Assembly (NCBI GenBank): GCA_016703425.1
Contig: JADJCA010000012.1
Location: 1 to 64,000, forward strand
Direction of reading: 5' to 3'
DNA length: 64,000 nucleotides
DNA from: Myxococcales bacterium
GTDB lineage: Bacteria > Myxococcota_A > Polyangia > Polyangiales > Polyangiaceae
Shown here: positions 10,778 through 19,379 of the stretch, in pieces
How positions within the stretch are numbered: the stretch's first letter is position 1
Layout of the letters: each line of letters starts with the position of its first letter
Made by a program: the position numbers and the translations under genes
Notes under the pieces: generated by a model
What the model was told of the DNA's origin: nothing
Seen by the model: the letters and a program-made list of their open reading frames with translations, nothing else
Databases searched by the model: none

Positions 10778-13700
10778 CGTACCCCGTCGGCGTCGCCGCG
10801 GCGCCCGACGGCACGCTCTACTTCGGGGACCACACGTGCCGCATTCGGCAACTTGGCTCCGACGGCATCGTGCGGCTCATCGCCGGTACCGGTACGTGCA
10901 CCGTCAGCGGTGACGGCGGGCTCGCGGTCAACGCAGGGCTCTCGCCGGTGCACGGCTTCAGCGTCGCGCGCGATGGGACGGTCTACTTCGGCGAGTACAC
11001 GAACGATCACATCATCCGGAAGATCACGCCCGACGGGATTGTGCGAACCATCGCAGGCACGCAAGGCGTCGGCGGCTTCAGCGGCGACAGCGGCCCGGCG
11101 CGCCGCGCGCAGATCTATGGTCCCAACTCGGTGAAGCTCTTCCCCGACGGAAGCGTCGTCTTCGCGGACCTCTACAACAGCCGCATCCGCCGCATCGCTC
11201 CGCCGCTCCCGAGCCTCGGCGCGAACCAATACGTCTTCCCCTCGAAGAGCGGAAACGAGCTCTACGTCTTCGACTACGAGGGCCGCCACCTGGAGACGCG
11301 CGACGCACGGACCGGCGTCAAGACGCTGCGCTTCGGCTACGACGCCGCGGGCCGCCTCACGACGGTGACCGACGCGCACAATCGCGCGACCAGCATCCCA
11401 CGCGACGCCGCCGGGCAGCCGACGGCGATCGTCGCGCCGGACGGTCAAACCACGACCCTTGCGGTCGATGGGTTCGGCCACTTGAAGTCCATCACCGACG
11501 CCGCGGCGCAGACCATCGGGCTCACGATGAACGCCGACGGCCTCCTCACGGCGCTGACCGAGCGAAACGGTGAGAAGCACGTCTTCGACTACGACGCCGC
11601 TGGCCTCTTGGTGCGGGACGCTAGCCCCGGCGCTGTCACGACGACGCTCGGCAAGACCGTCAGCGGGACCAAGACGACGGTCACAACGACGACGACGCTT
11701 GGTCGGACGACGACCTACTCGGACGAGGCGCTCGGCGCGGGAGACACGCGGCGCACGATGACGACGCCGGCCGGCGCCACGTGGACCATGGAGTCCTTCC
11801 AGAACGGCGTGATGCGCCGCACGCTGGACGACGGCACCGTCCAGACGTGGACCGTCGACGGTGACACTCGCTTCGGGTTGCAGACACCGGTCGTGACAAG
11901 CTTCACGACGACGACGCCCTCGGGTCTCAAGCGCACCGAATCGTCCGCGCGCACCTCGACGCTCGCGGACCCGAAGGACCCGCTCACCCTGACGTCGCAG
12001 ACCTCGTCGTCCACAGTGAACGGCCGAACCACGACGCGCACCTACAACGTGTCGTCGCGCACGGGGACCATCGTTCTTCCCTCCGGCCAGACGACCACCA
12101 TGGGCTACGACACGCAAGGCCTCGTCGTCCAGGTGCAGCTGGACGCGGCGCTCGCGCCGACGTCAATCCAGCGAAATTCGGCGGGGAGACCGACGTCGCT
12201 CGTCACGGGAGGTGAGACCACCCAGCTCACCTATGGCTCCAACGGACAGGTCGCCACGGTGATCTCGCCCACCGGCGCGACGACCACGTTCAGCTACGAC
12301 GCACGCGATGGAATCAAATCCTACGTCACGCCCGGCGGTCGCTCGGTGGCCCTCGCGTACGACGGGCCCGGCAACCTCGCGTCGGTGACGACCCCGGCCG
12401 GCGCGGCGCATGCTCTCGAGTACGTCGATGGCCGACGCACCAAGTATGTCGCGCCCGGCGGAGCGACGACGACCTGGGCCTATGACGCGGACGCGGCGCT
12501 GGCCTCCATCACCCTCGCGAGCGGTCGCGCGATGAGTGTCAGCCGCGACGTCTCGGGCCGCCTGCAGTCGGTGACGACACCGGACTTCACGACGCTCCGG
12601 AGCTACGTGGGCTCGACGACGCGTACGGCGACGCTCACGCGCGCTCCCAAGACGGGTACGTCGCAGCAGCTCACGCTGGCCTACGACGGTCCGCTCGTGA
12701 CGACCCGCACCTTCGTCGGACCCGCGAGCGGCCAGTACCAAATCGCGTACGACGCGAACTATTGGCCCACGAGTGTGCAACTCGACGCCAACGCCGCGAC
12801 AGCGGTCGGCTACGACGCCGACGGAAACGAGACGTCGCGCGGTTCTTTCACCGTCGCTCGCGGCGGCCCGGGCCGAGCGGAGAGCGCGATCACCGACAGC
12901 GCCGGCCCCCTGGCCGTGAGCTTCGGCTACGACGTTCGAGGGCGCGAGCAAGATCGCACGATGACCGTCGGCGGAACCGTGAAGTATTCGGTCACGAGCG
13001 CCTACGACGACAACGGGCGCTTGGCCTCGAAGACCGAGGTCATCGGCGGCGTGTCGCACGCCTACGCGTACACCTACGATCTCGACGGCGAGCTCGTCAG
13101 CGTGAAGCGCGACGGAGCGACCGTCGAGTCGTACGCCTACGACGTCGATGGTAACCGGACGCAGGCACAGCTCGGCTCGGCGCCGACCGTCGGCGCGACG
13201 TTCAACGCGCAGGACCAACTCGTGACGAACGGTGGCGTCAGCTACGTGTTCGACGTCGACGGGTTCATGATCGGCCGCGGCAGCGACACCTTCAGCTACG
13301 CCGTCGACGGCACGCTGATCAGCGCGACGGTCGGGGCCAAGACCGTGACGTACGCTTACGACGGCTTCGGACGGCGCGTGAGCCGCACCGAGGGCGGCAA
13401 GACGACGCAGTACCTTTACGCATCGAGCGGCCTCCGCATCTCGCACAGCCGCGACGGACTGGGGGCGCTCAGCGAGTACTTCTACGACGACGCAGGTCGC
13501 CTCTACGCGGTCGTGCGAAGCGGTGCGCGGTACTACGTCGCGTGCGATGCCGTGGGCACACCGCGCATCGTCGTCGACGCGGGCGGCACGGTGCAAATGT
13601 CCGTCGAGTACGACGCCTTCGGAAACGTGCTTGCGGGCGACCCGACGGCGTTCGAGCTCCCCGTCGGTTTCGGCGGCGGCATTCCCGATGCGGTTACCGG

Positions 13701-14271
13701 TCTCGTGCGCCTCGGCGCGCGCGACTACGAGCCCGGCACGGGGCGCTTCACGGCGCGGGACCCGGTCCTCTTCGCCGGCGCGCAGACCAACCTCTACGTC
13801 TACGTCAATTCGAACCCGGTGAGCGGCCTCGATCGCGAGGGAACGCTCGGGAACGTCGCGTGGGGCGGGGCCATTGCGGTCGGTGGGTTGGCTCTCCAGA
13901 TCGCCAGCGACAAGGGCTCAACGGCGTACAACATCGGCGTGAGCGCCGTCGTGGTGGGCACCACCATCATGACCGCGGGCCTCGCTCCCGCCGGCTCCGC
14001 TGGGGCCGGTGCTGCCATCGGCTTCACCATCGCCGGGGGCACGGAGGCCTTTCAGGTCGCGAAAGCCGGCGAGCTCCCGCGCCCGTGCCCGACTGGCTCG
14101 GGCGGGTCCGGCGGGTCCGGCGGGTCCGGCGACGGTCCAAGCGATCCAAGTGGTTCAAATGGTCCGTATGGCAACCCGAGGTTTCCCGGCATCAATGGTG
14201 CACCCCCCAGTGGGCCGCCGGGGCCACCGGTTCGAACGCCAGCGCACACAGTTGGCGGCGTGCGCGGCTGA
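10687..14271 (+). CDS. Teneurin-like lipoprotein, C-terminal part: NHL propeller end and YD/Rhs shell
   Basis: The homologous frame runs from 10510 (IRKITPDGII) to the stop at 14271; the first ATG within it is 10687. NHL units continue to about 11210, followed by dozens of YD repeats (YDAAGRLTTV, YDFDGR-type) to about 13690. The Rhs core closes with RLGARDYEPGTGRFTARDP and a segment ending NPVSGLDREGT (about 13700-13845). The last 140 residues hold a Gly/Ala-rich hydrophobic stretch, three GGS units encoded by a tandem GGGTCCGGC at 14101-14127, and a Pro/Gly tail. I find no recognisable toxin domain and no immunity gene behind it. On its own it lacks a signal peptide, so it only makes sense joined to the upstream part. 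It ends 39 bp from a convergent lipoprotein gene. Confidence 0.85.
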   Translation: MSADGFISTAIGNGTAGNNGVGQPGPQHLVTYPVGVAAAPDGTLYFGDHTCRIRQLGSDGIVRLIAGTGTCTVSGDGGLAVNAGLSPVHGFSVARDGTVYFGEYTNDHIIRKITPDGIVRTIAGTQGVGGFSGDSGPARRAQIYGPNSVKLFPDGSVVFADLYNSRIRRIAPPLPSLGANQYVFPSKSGNELYVFDYEGRHLETRDARTGVKTLRFGYDAAGRLTTVTDAHNRATSIPRDAAGQPTAIVAPDGQTTTLAVDGFGHLKSITDAAAQTIGLTMNADGLLTALTERNGEKHVFDYDAAGLLVRDASPGAVTTTLGKTVSGTKTTVTTTTTLGRTTTYSDEALGAGDTRRTMTTPAGATWTMESFQNGVMRRTLDDGTVQTWTVDGDTRFGLQTPVVTSFTTTTPSGLKRTESSARTSTLADPKDPLTLTSQTSSSTVNGRTTTRTYNVSSRTGTIVLPSGQTTTMGYDTQGLVVQVQLDAALAPTSIQRNSAGRPTSLVTGGETTQLTYGSNGQVATVISPTGATTTFSYDARDGIKSYVTPGGRSVALAYDGPGNLASVTTPAGAAHALEYVDGRRTKYVAPGGATTTWAYDADAALASITLASGRAMSVSRDVSGRLQSVTTPDFTTLRSYVGSTTRTATLTRAPKTGTSQQLTLAYDGPLVTTRTFVGPASGQYQIAYDANYWPTSVQLDANAATAVGYDADGNETSRGSFTVARGGPGRAESAITDSAGPLAVSFGYDVRGREQDRTMTVGGTVKYSVTSAYDDNGRLASKTEVIGGVSHAYAYTYDLDGELVSVKRDGATVESYAYDVDGNRTQAQLGSAPTVGATFNAQDQLVTNGGVSYVFDVDGFMIGRGSDTFSYAVDGTLISATVGAKTVTYAYDGFGRRVSRTEGGKTTQYLYASSGLRISHSRDGLGALSEYFYDDAGRLYAVVRSGARYYVACDAVGTPRIVVDAGGTVQMSVEYDAFGNVLAGDPTAFELPVGFGGGIPDAVTGLVRLGARDYEPGTGRFTARDPVLFAGAQTNLYVYVNSNPVSGLDREGTLGNVAWGGAIAVGGLALQIASDKGSTAYNIGVSAVVVGTTIMTAGLAPAGSAGAGAAIGFTIAGGTEAFQVAKAGELPRPCPTGSGGSGGSGGSGDGPSDPSGSNGPYGNPRFPGINGAPPSGPPGPPVRTPAHTVGGVRG

Positions 14272-14310
14272 GTTCAAGCGCTTGGCCGAGGCGGGCCGGG
14301 GCCGGACGCG

Positions 14311-15795
14311 TCAGCCGCCGGGAGGCAAAGCACCCACGCCGCTGATCTTGCCCTCGAAAGCTCCCTTCGGGAACGCGCTGGTGGCTCGGCTCCGCACGTA
14401 GGGGATGAACCGGACGGCGTCGCTCTTGAAAGCTTTGTAGGAAGGAAGCTGCGGAGACTCCACGATCCCCAGCGCGTTCGGGAACCAGCCCTCTTCGATG
14501 GGCGCGACGGTCATCGAGGCGGGCAACACAGGCGCCTCGACGAAGGTGGCCGACGCCGGAAAGACGAAGTTCCAACGGACGGCGACGTAGAGGCCGGCGT
14601 CGGCATAGCCGCCACCCTCCAAGACCGCGACGGCCCCCGCCGCAGCCTTGTTTCCGCCGGTCCACTCGAGTCGCGGTTGCGACTTGTTGGCGCCGACGGC
14701 GGTTACAAAGAGCGGCGGTGGGAACGCGGCGTAGTCAGCGGTCGTGGGAATGGGCGGGGGTGCCTGACGGACGTACGCGACAAAGGGGCCGAGGCCCGTG
14801 ATCGCTCCCGCGTCGATGTCATCGAGGTCGACGTGCATGATCGTTTGCACGAGGTCCGCGAAGGGGCCCGGAATGGGCTCGACGGTCATGGTGCTGGCGA
14901 TGATTTCGTCGGGCCCGTTGTGGTGGAACGAGAGCCCGTTCTTCATCTGATCCACGGTGACGGTGAACGACAGAGCCTGCGCGATCGGCGTACCGACCGC
15001 CGCCAAGGTGGCCGGCGTCGCGGCCACCCACGAGGCTTGCGGGAGCGTGACCGACACAGCGGGCGCGGCGTCCCCAGCGCCGGCATCGGCGTTCGCGATG
15101 GGGATGGTGACCGTCTGCCATGCGGCGACGGCCGTTCCGCTCTCGGCGGCGGTGGCCACGAGCGACACGTTCCCCGCCGCGTCGATGCAATTTTCGGTCA
15201 CGAGGAGGAGGCCCGGGTTGGCGCCGACCTTGGGAATGGCCGTGTCGCAGCCGATGCTCACGAAGTAGGTGTTGCCCGCCGCGCGCGCCGGAAGCGTGAC
15301 GTCGATCTTGGCCAACACGGGGCGCGGTGGCGTGGGCTTCGCGGCGTAGGACGTCTGCGCCCGGAGCACGTCCCCGGGCTCTACGTCGACGTAGTGAAAG
15401 TACTCGACGGTGTCTGTGCCGACGGAGCCGGAGCCGTCGAAGACCATCTGGACGGTGACGGTCCCTGGCGCCTGAAACGGGGAGACGACCTTGCCGGTTG
15501 CGTCCGCGGTCAAGACCGTCGACGTGCCGCCGACGACGACCTTGGCACCGGCAATCGGTTCACCGTTGGGCCCGAGCGCGAACACCGTTACGGGCGCCGC
15601 GGCGGCGTCCGGAACCACGGGACCGCCGTCGGGCGCCTTCGCTGCGGCGTCGGTTCCGGGGCTCGCGGCGGTGTCCGGCAGGCCGGCCTCTGGCGACGCG
15701 AGGCCCGGAGGCGAAGGCTCATCGCTCACGCAGGCCTGCGCGAGCGGTAGGAGACCCGGAAGGCACACGAGGCCCCAAAGCCGACGAAGATGCAT
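14311..15795 (-). CDS. Hypothetical lipoprotein with beta-sandwich-like repeats
   Basis: The 494-residue protein has a signal peptide and lipobox LAQAC (C22), then an Ala/Pro/Asp linker to about residue 65. A short carboxypeptidase-regulatory-like module follows at about 66-135 (FALGPNGEPIAGAKVVVGG...TDATGKV). The remaining regions are beta-rich and hydrophilic, with no motif I can name. It could be a surface adhesin or matrix protein. It is followed 64 bp upstream in coordinate order by another minus-strand lipoprotein gene (15859-18012), so the two may form one transcript. Confidence 0.8.
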   Translation of the reverse strand: MHLRRLWGLVCLPGLLPLAQACVSDEPSPPGLASPEAGLPDTAASPGTDAAAKAPDGGPVVPDAAAAPVTVFALGPNGEPIAGAKVVVGGTSTVLTADATGKVVSPFQAPGTVTVQMVFDGSGSVGTDTVEYFHYVDVEPGDVLRAQTSYAAKPTPPRPVLAKIDVTLPARAAGNTYFVSIGCDTAIPKVGANPGLLLVTENCIDAAGNVSLVATAAESGTAVAAWQTVTIPIANADAGAGDAAPAVSVTLPQASWVAATPATLAAVGTPIAQALSFTVTVDQMKNGLSFHHNGPDEIIASTMTVEPIPGPFADLVQTIMHVDLDDIDAGAITGLGPFVAYVRQAPPPIPTTADYAAFPPPLFVTAVGANKSQPRLEWTGGNKAAAGAVAVLEGGGYADAGLYVAVRWNFVFPASATFVEAPVLPASMTVAPIEEGWFPNALGIVESPQLPSYKAFKSDAVRFIPYVRSRATSAFPKGAFEGKISGVGALPPGG

Positions 15796-15858
15796 GGTCA
15801 GGAAACTAACAGCGCTTCATCGACAAAAGAAGTCCCGGGCGCCGCTGCGCGTGATGGC

Positions 15859-18012
15859 TTATGGCAGCGTCATCCACGCCTTCCACGGGCGAAGGCGCTT
15901 CATTTCCACCGAGTCGAAATGCACTGTGCCGCCGGCGGGCCCGGTCGCCGGACCGTGGGAGCATCGGACGACGATGGGCCCGCCGGTGTCCGGCGCGAAC
16001 CATGGGATCGCATGCTGGGCCCACTCGGTGTTGCCAAACTCCAGCTGGGCGAGGACGCGACCCGTTGCCGCGTCGGCGACCTCAACGAGGCCCAGCGCGC
16101 GGCCATCGGTCTTGGCCGTCAGCTCCAGCAGGTAGGCTCTCCCGGGCACATACCCAAGAGGCTGCTCGAGGCCTTGGCGGACGTTGTCGGTCGTCGTCTT
16201 GACGACGAGGCTCGCTGTACCGCTCGCGCGATCGGCGGCGGCTGTCGAACGAAAGACGTTCTCCGGGGATGTGCCAACGCTGCGGGACCACCTCGCCGGG
16301 AGCGTCTTGTCGGAGGCGGCCTCAATGGCGAAGCCGCGGTTGACGAGCCGCTCCGGGTTCCAATCGGCGAGGACCGAGAGCGTCTCGAGGCGATAAAGGT
16401 GCGTGTCATCGACGGTCAGGGTTCGGTAGATCTCAGCGGTTCGATCCCACACGCGCCCGTCGACCTCGGCGAGCATCGACCAGCCCCACAGGTTGTCCGA
16501 GAGCTTCGGGTCGTTGTTCGACGCGACCGTCTTTCCGAAGTACCGCTCCGCCGGGTTCCACATGACATCGAGGAGCGTGCTCGTCACCGCGGTGCGGTCT
16601 CTGGCCGAGAAGACCACTCCGGCGTGCGAGAATCGAAGCACCGACTTCGCGTCCATGCTGCCGTGTGACGTGTCCTCGGCGCCCAGCGGACGCGATGCGT
16701 CCCGTGCGACGAGGCGGTCTGCGTAGTTCCAGGTGGCGGCACCGGGGTATTGCGCGCTGGGCGACCAGGTCTTGCGAAACGTCGTAGCGAGCGCGTTGGC
16801 GCGGGCGAGCCACCGCGCGTTGGACGTCGCCGTCCCCAGCGACAAGAGCACGTTCGCGAAGGGAAGGTACTGGTTGTGCGGCAGGCTCGTCCCTCCGCCG
16901 TAGCTGGCGCCGTCCTCAAAGGTCTCGTCGGTGGGCGTAAGGTAAGTCTGCCCCTCCTCGCTCCAGTGCTTCTCCCATTTCGGGATGAACTCGTCGGTAA
17001 GAAGGACACGGATGCGTTCGGCCGCCGCCCGGTATCGGGCGAGCGACGGATCGCTGTAGACCTCAAGGACGAAGGCAGCGAGCGGATCTGTGATGTGGCC
17101 GTCGTGAACGAGGTATTCACTGACGAGCCTCACGCTCACCTCGTCGAACGTGGTCACGCCGTCGCTCACGTTCCAATCCGAGTGATAGAGCTGCAGGCGA
17201 AGCTTGTGCCCCGCTTCATTCGGTGAGCGGAAGCGGAAGGTGCGTCGGCCCCAAGTCGTTCCGCTGAACGTTCGGGTGCCGAGCAAGTCCCCCGTGGTCG
17301 CGTCTTGCGCGTCCACGCGGCCGTCGACCACGCCGTTGGTCTTCCCATAGAACGAGACCTCGTAGAGCTGGCCCGGCACGTAGGGGAAGAATTGCTCGGC
17401 GGCGCGCCAGCCGCGACTTTGGTCGGTGAAGACGTCGAGCACGCGCTTGCCGTCCGAGAAGGTCACCGCTTCCGGCCGCAACGCGACTCGCGAGCCGTTC
17501 CAGCCCGTCCAACCCGCCGGCAGCGACGGATCGTCGTCGGACACTTGTTCGAAGCCGCGATTGACAAGCCGCTGCGCCGTGTAGTCCGTCGTCTGCCATC
17601 CCCGGTAACCGTCCCCATCGGGATCGCTCAAGTTGGCGAACATCAAGTTCGCGTGTTCGACAAGCTTGTCGAGGTACCGCGCGTCTCGGTACGAGCGATA
17701 CATGTTGAGGTACCCCTGGAGAAAGTAGGCTTCGGCCCACGCGAGCGTCGCCGAGTCGGGATGCGCTGCGTAGCCCCTGCCTTCGCGAAAGGTCGCGTCG
17801 AAGGCGTCGAAGCGCTCGCGGTACTCGTCGGGGGCGGCCTGCGACGCGCCCGCCTCAGGGTCGGTTGCCTTGTCCGTGGTCCAACTCGCCTGCAGCGGAC
17901 CGACGCTCGCCTGCGTCGGCGGTGCGTCTCCTTGGCATGCCGAGAGCGCGGTCGATAGAACGGCGACGAGCGCGCTGCGCGCGGAGACCGCCCGGAAGGT
18001 GAGGTGACGCAT
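15859..18012 (-). CDS. Lipoprotein with helical-barrel catalytic-type domain and two carbohydrate-binding-like modules
   Basis: The 717-residue product has a lipobox TALSAC (C26). A helical region begins at about residue 62 and is interrupted by a CBM4/9-like jelly roll (about 150-295, opening LVNRGFEQ). It resumes at about 300-545 with Trp- and Tyr-rich helices typical of (alpha/alpha)6 barrels, as in glucuronyl epimerase-like and polysaccharide-lyase folds. A second jelly roll (about 550-710) opens with the same ERLVNRGF motif. The catalytic activity cannot be assigned from sequence. The two modules share the phrase PGxxYxxxxxxKT, which supports common origin. Likely an outer-membrane-anchored enzyme acting on glycans. 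Confidence 0.72.
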   Translation of the reverse strand: MRHLTFRAVSARSALVAVLSTALSACQGDAPPTQASVGPLQASWTTDKATDPEAGASQAAPDEYRERFDAFDATFREGRGYAAHPDSATLAWAEAYFLQGYLNMYRSYRDARYLDKLVEHANLMFANLSDPDGDGYRGWQTTDYTAQRLVNRGFEQVSDDDPSLPAGWTGWNGSRVALRPEAVTFSDGKRVLDVFTDQSRGWRAAEQFFPYVPGQLYEVSFYGKTNGVVDGRVDAQDATTGDLLGTRTFSGTTWGRRTFRFRSPNEAGHKLRLQLYHSDWNVSDGVTTFDEVSVRLVSEYLVHDGHITDPLAAFVLEVYSDPSLARYRAAAERIRVLLTDEFIPKWEKHWSEEGQTYLTPTDETFEDGASYGGGTSLPHNQYLPFANVLLSLGTATSNARWLARANALATTFRKTWSPSAQYPGAATWNYADRLVARDASRPLGAEDTSHGSMDAKSVLRFSHAGVVFSARDRTAVTSTLLDVMWNPAERYFGKTVASNNDPKLSDNLWGWSMLAEVDGRVWDRTAEIYRTLTVDDTHLYRLETLSVLADWNPERLVNRGFAIEAASDKTLPARWSRSVGTSPENVFRSTAAADRASGTASLVVKTTTDNVRQGLEQPLGYVPGRAYLLELTAKTDGRALGLVEVADAATGRVLAQLEFGNTEWAQHAIPWFAPDTGGPIVVRCSHGPATGPAGGTVHFDSVEMKRLRPWKAWMTLP

Positions 18013-18353
18013 CGGAGGTCGTCAATCCACGCGCCGTGCCACAACAGAGGCGCTCGCCGACGGAAGCCTTGTCGCACGAGCGGCGAGGCGATCCGCGAGC
18101 GATCCGGTACCGGGCGGCAGGCGGGAAGTCCGGGGGAGGCGCTCAGCCGCTGTCGCACGCCAGAGGTGGATCGCCTCGATGGTCCATGGTGCAGGCCACG
18201 CCCTGCCACGCGCTCCGGCGGGGCGCGACGCTCGCCTCCTGGTCTTTCGTCCGGAAAATGATGCGACGCACTGCCTGTAGCGGGCTCTATTCTGAAATGA
18301 TTCATTTAAAGTATTGTGCGTCGCAGCAAATGAGGTAATTGACGCGCCGCAGC
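18013..18353. other. 341-bp divergent intergenic region carrying the arginine operon promoter
   Basis: Most of this region is G+C-rich with no coding character. From about 18286 to 18340 it turns AT-rich, unlike the rest of the window. Inside that island lie a TATTCT (-10-like, 18288-18293) and a perfect inverted repeat (18295-18307). No convincing -35 was found. The operon start codon follows at 18354. Confidence 0.5.
18295..18307. promoter_or_regulatory. Candidate operator palindrome upstream of the arginine operon
   Basis: AAATGA-T-TCATTT is a perfect 6+1+6 inverted repeat about 46 bp before the argF' ATG. It also contains TGAA-N4-TTCA, reminiscent of the ArgR box half-sites TGAAT/ATTCA but with a shorter spacer. 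Its position next to a TATTCT suggests repressor binding. The identity of the regulator is inference. Confidence 0.45.
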
Positions 18354-19379
18354 ATGCGCCACTTCCTCTCGACCCTCGACTGGCCGCGCGCCGAACTCGA
18401 GCAGCTCCTCAGCGATGCGGCGACGCTAAAGGAGCATCGCAAGACCAGAGCCCGCGCCGCGGGGCCCGGCCCGCTCAGCGGCAAGAGCGTCGCGCTCGTC
18501 TTCTTCGCGCCCTCGCTCCGAACGCGGACGTCCTTCGAGGTCGGCGTGCACGAGCTCGGCGGCCACGCCGTCATCCTCGAGCCCGGGAAGGGCGCGTGGC
18601 CCATCGAGTTCGACGACGGCGTCACCATGAACGGCGACGCCGAAGAGCACGTCGAAGAGGTCGCGCGCGTCTTGTCGCGTTACGTCGACCTCATTGGCGT
18701 GCGTGCGTTCCCGCGCTTCCAGGACTGGGCGGAGGATCGCCGCGATCGCGTCATCGAGGCCTTCGCTCGCCACGCCACCGTGCCCGTCGTGAACATGGAG
18801 ACCATCACGCATCCCTGCCAGGAGCTGGCGCTGATGATGACGCTCAAGGAGCGGCTCGGAACGACCGACAAGAAGAAGCTCACGCTCACGTGGACGTACC
18901 ACCCGCGGCCGCTCAACACCGCGGTGGCAAACTCGGCGCTCCTCATCGCGGCAAAGTTCGGCTTCGACGTGACGCTCCTGTGTCCCACGAAGGACTTCAT
19001 CCTCGACGAGCGCTACATGACCGCGGCGCGCGGCTACGCCCGCGAACAGGGCCGCAGCCTCGAAGTCACGCACGACATCGACAGCGCATACCGCGGCGCC
19101 GACGTCGTCTACGCCAAGAGTTGGGGCGCGCTGCCGTTTTTCGGCCGCTGGGACGATGAGCGTCCGCTCCGCGAGGCCCATCGGCATTTCATCGTCGACG
19201 CGGCAAAGATGGCGAAGACCAACGACGCCTATTTCAGTCACTGCTTGCCGCTTCGCCGCAACGTGAAGGCGACTGACGAGGTCGTGCGCTCGCCGCGCTC
19301 CTTGGTCATCGACGAGGCGGAGAACCGGCTGCACGTACAGAAGGCGCTGATGGCGCGCCTCTTGGGAGCCACGTCATGA
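18354..19379 (+). CDS. argF': N-acetylornithine carbamoyltransferase (AOTCase)
   Basis: Transfers carbamoyl phosphate to N-acetyl-L-ornithine to give N-acetylcitrulline (EC 2.1.3.9). The ATG at 18354 (MRHFLSTLDW) matches the Xanthomonas enzyme start; a TTG at 18339 is less likely. Length is 341 residues, near the 339 of X. campestris AOTCase. The carbamoyl-phosphate loop is SLRTRT (54-59). The family-specific segment AWPIEF (81-86) is followed by GDAEEH, so E97 corresponds to Glu92 of the Xanthomonas enzyme, the residue that selects acetyl- over succinyl-ornithine. HPCQELA and HCLPLRRNVKATD are also present. First gene of the operon; its stop overlaps the argG ATG (ATGA at 19376-19379). Confidence 0.95.
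   Translation: MRHFLSTLDWPRAELEQLLSDAATLKEHRKTRARAAGPGPLSGKSVALVFFAPSLRTRTSFEVGVHELGGHAVILEPGKGAWPIEFDDGVTMNGDAEEHVEEVARVLSRYVDLIGVRAFPRFQDWAEDRRDRVIEAFARHATVPVVNMETITHPCQELALMMTLKERLGTTDKKKLTLTWTYHPRPLNTAVANSALLIAAKFGFDVTLLCPTKDFILDERYMTAARGYAREQGRSLEVTHDIDSAYRGADVVYAKSWGALPFFGRWDDERPLREAHRHFIVDAAKMAKTNDAYFSHCLPLRRNVKATDEVVRSPRSLVIDEAENRLHVQKALMARLLGATS

Noticed and set aside
14225..14240. GGTTCGAA resembling a tRNA T-loop
   Set aside because: No acceptor stem or anticodon arm can be folded around it; it is within the Rhs tail.
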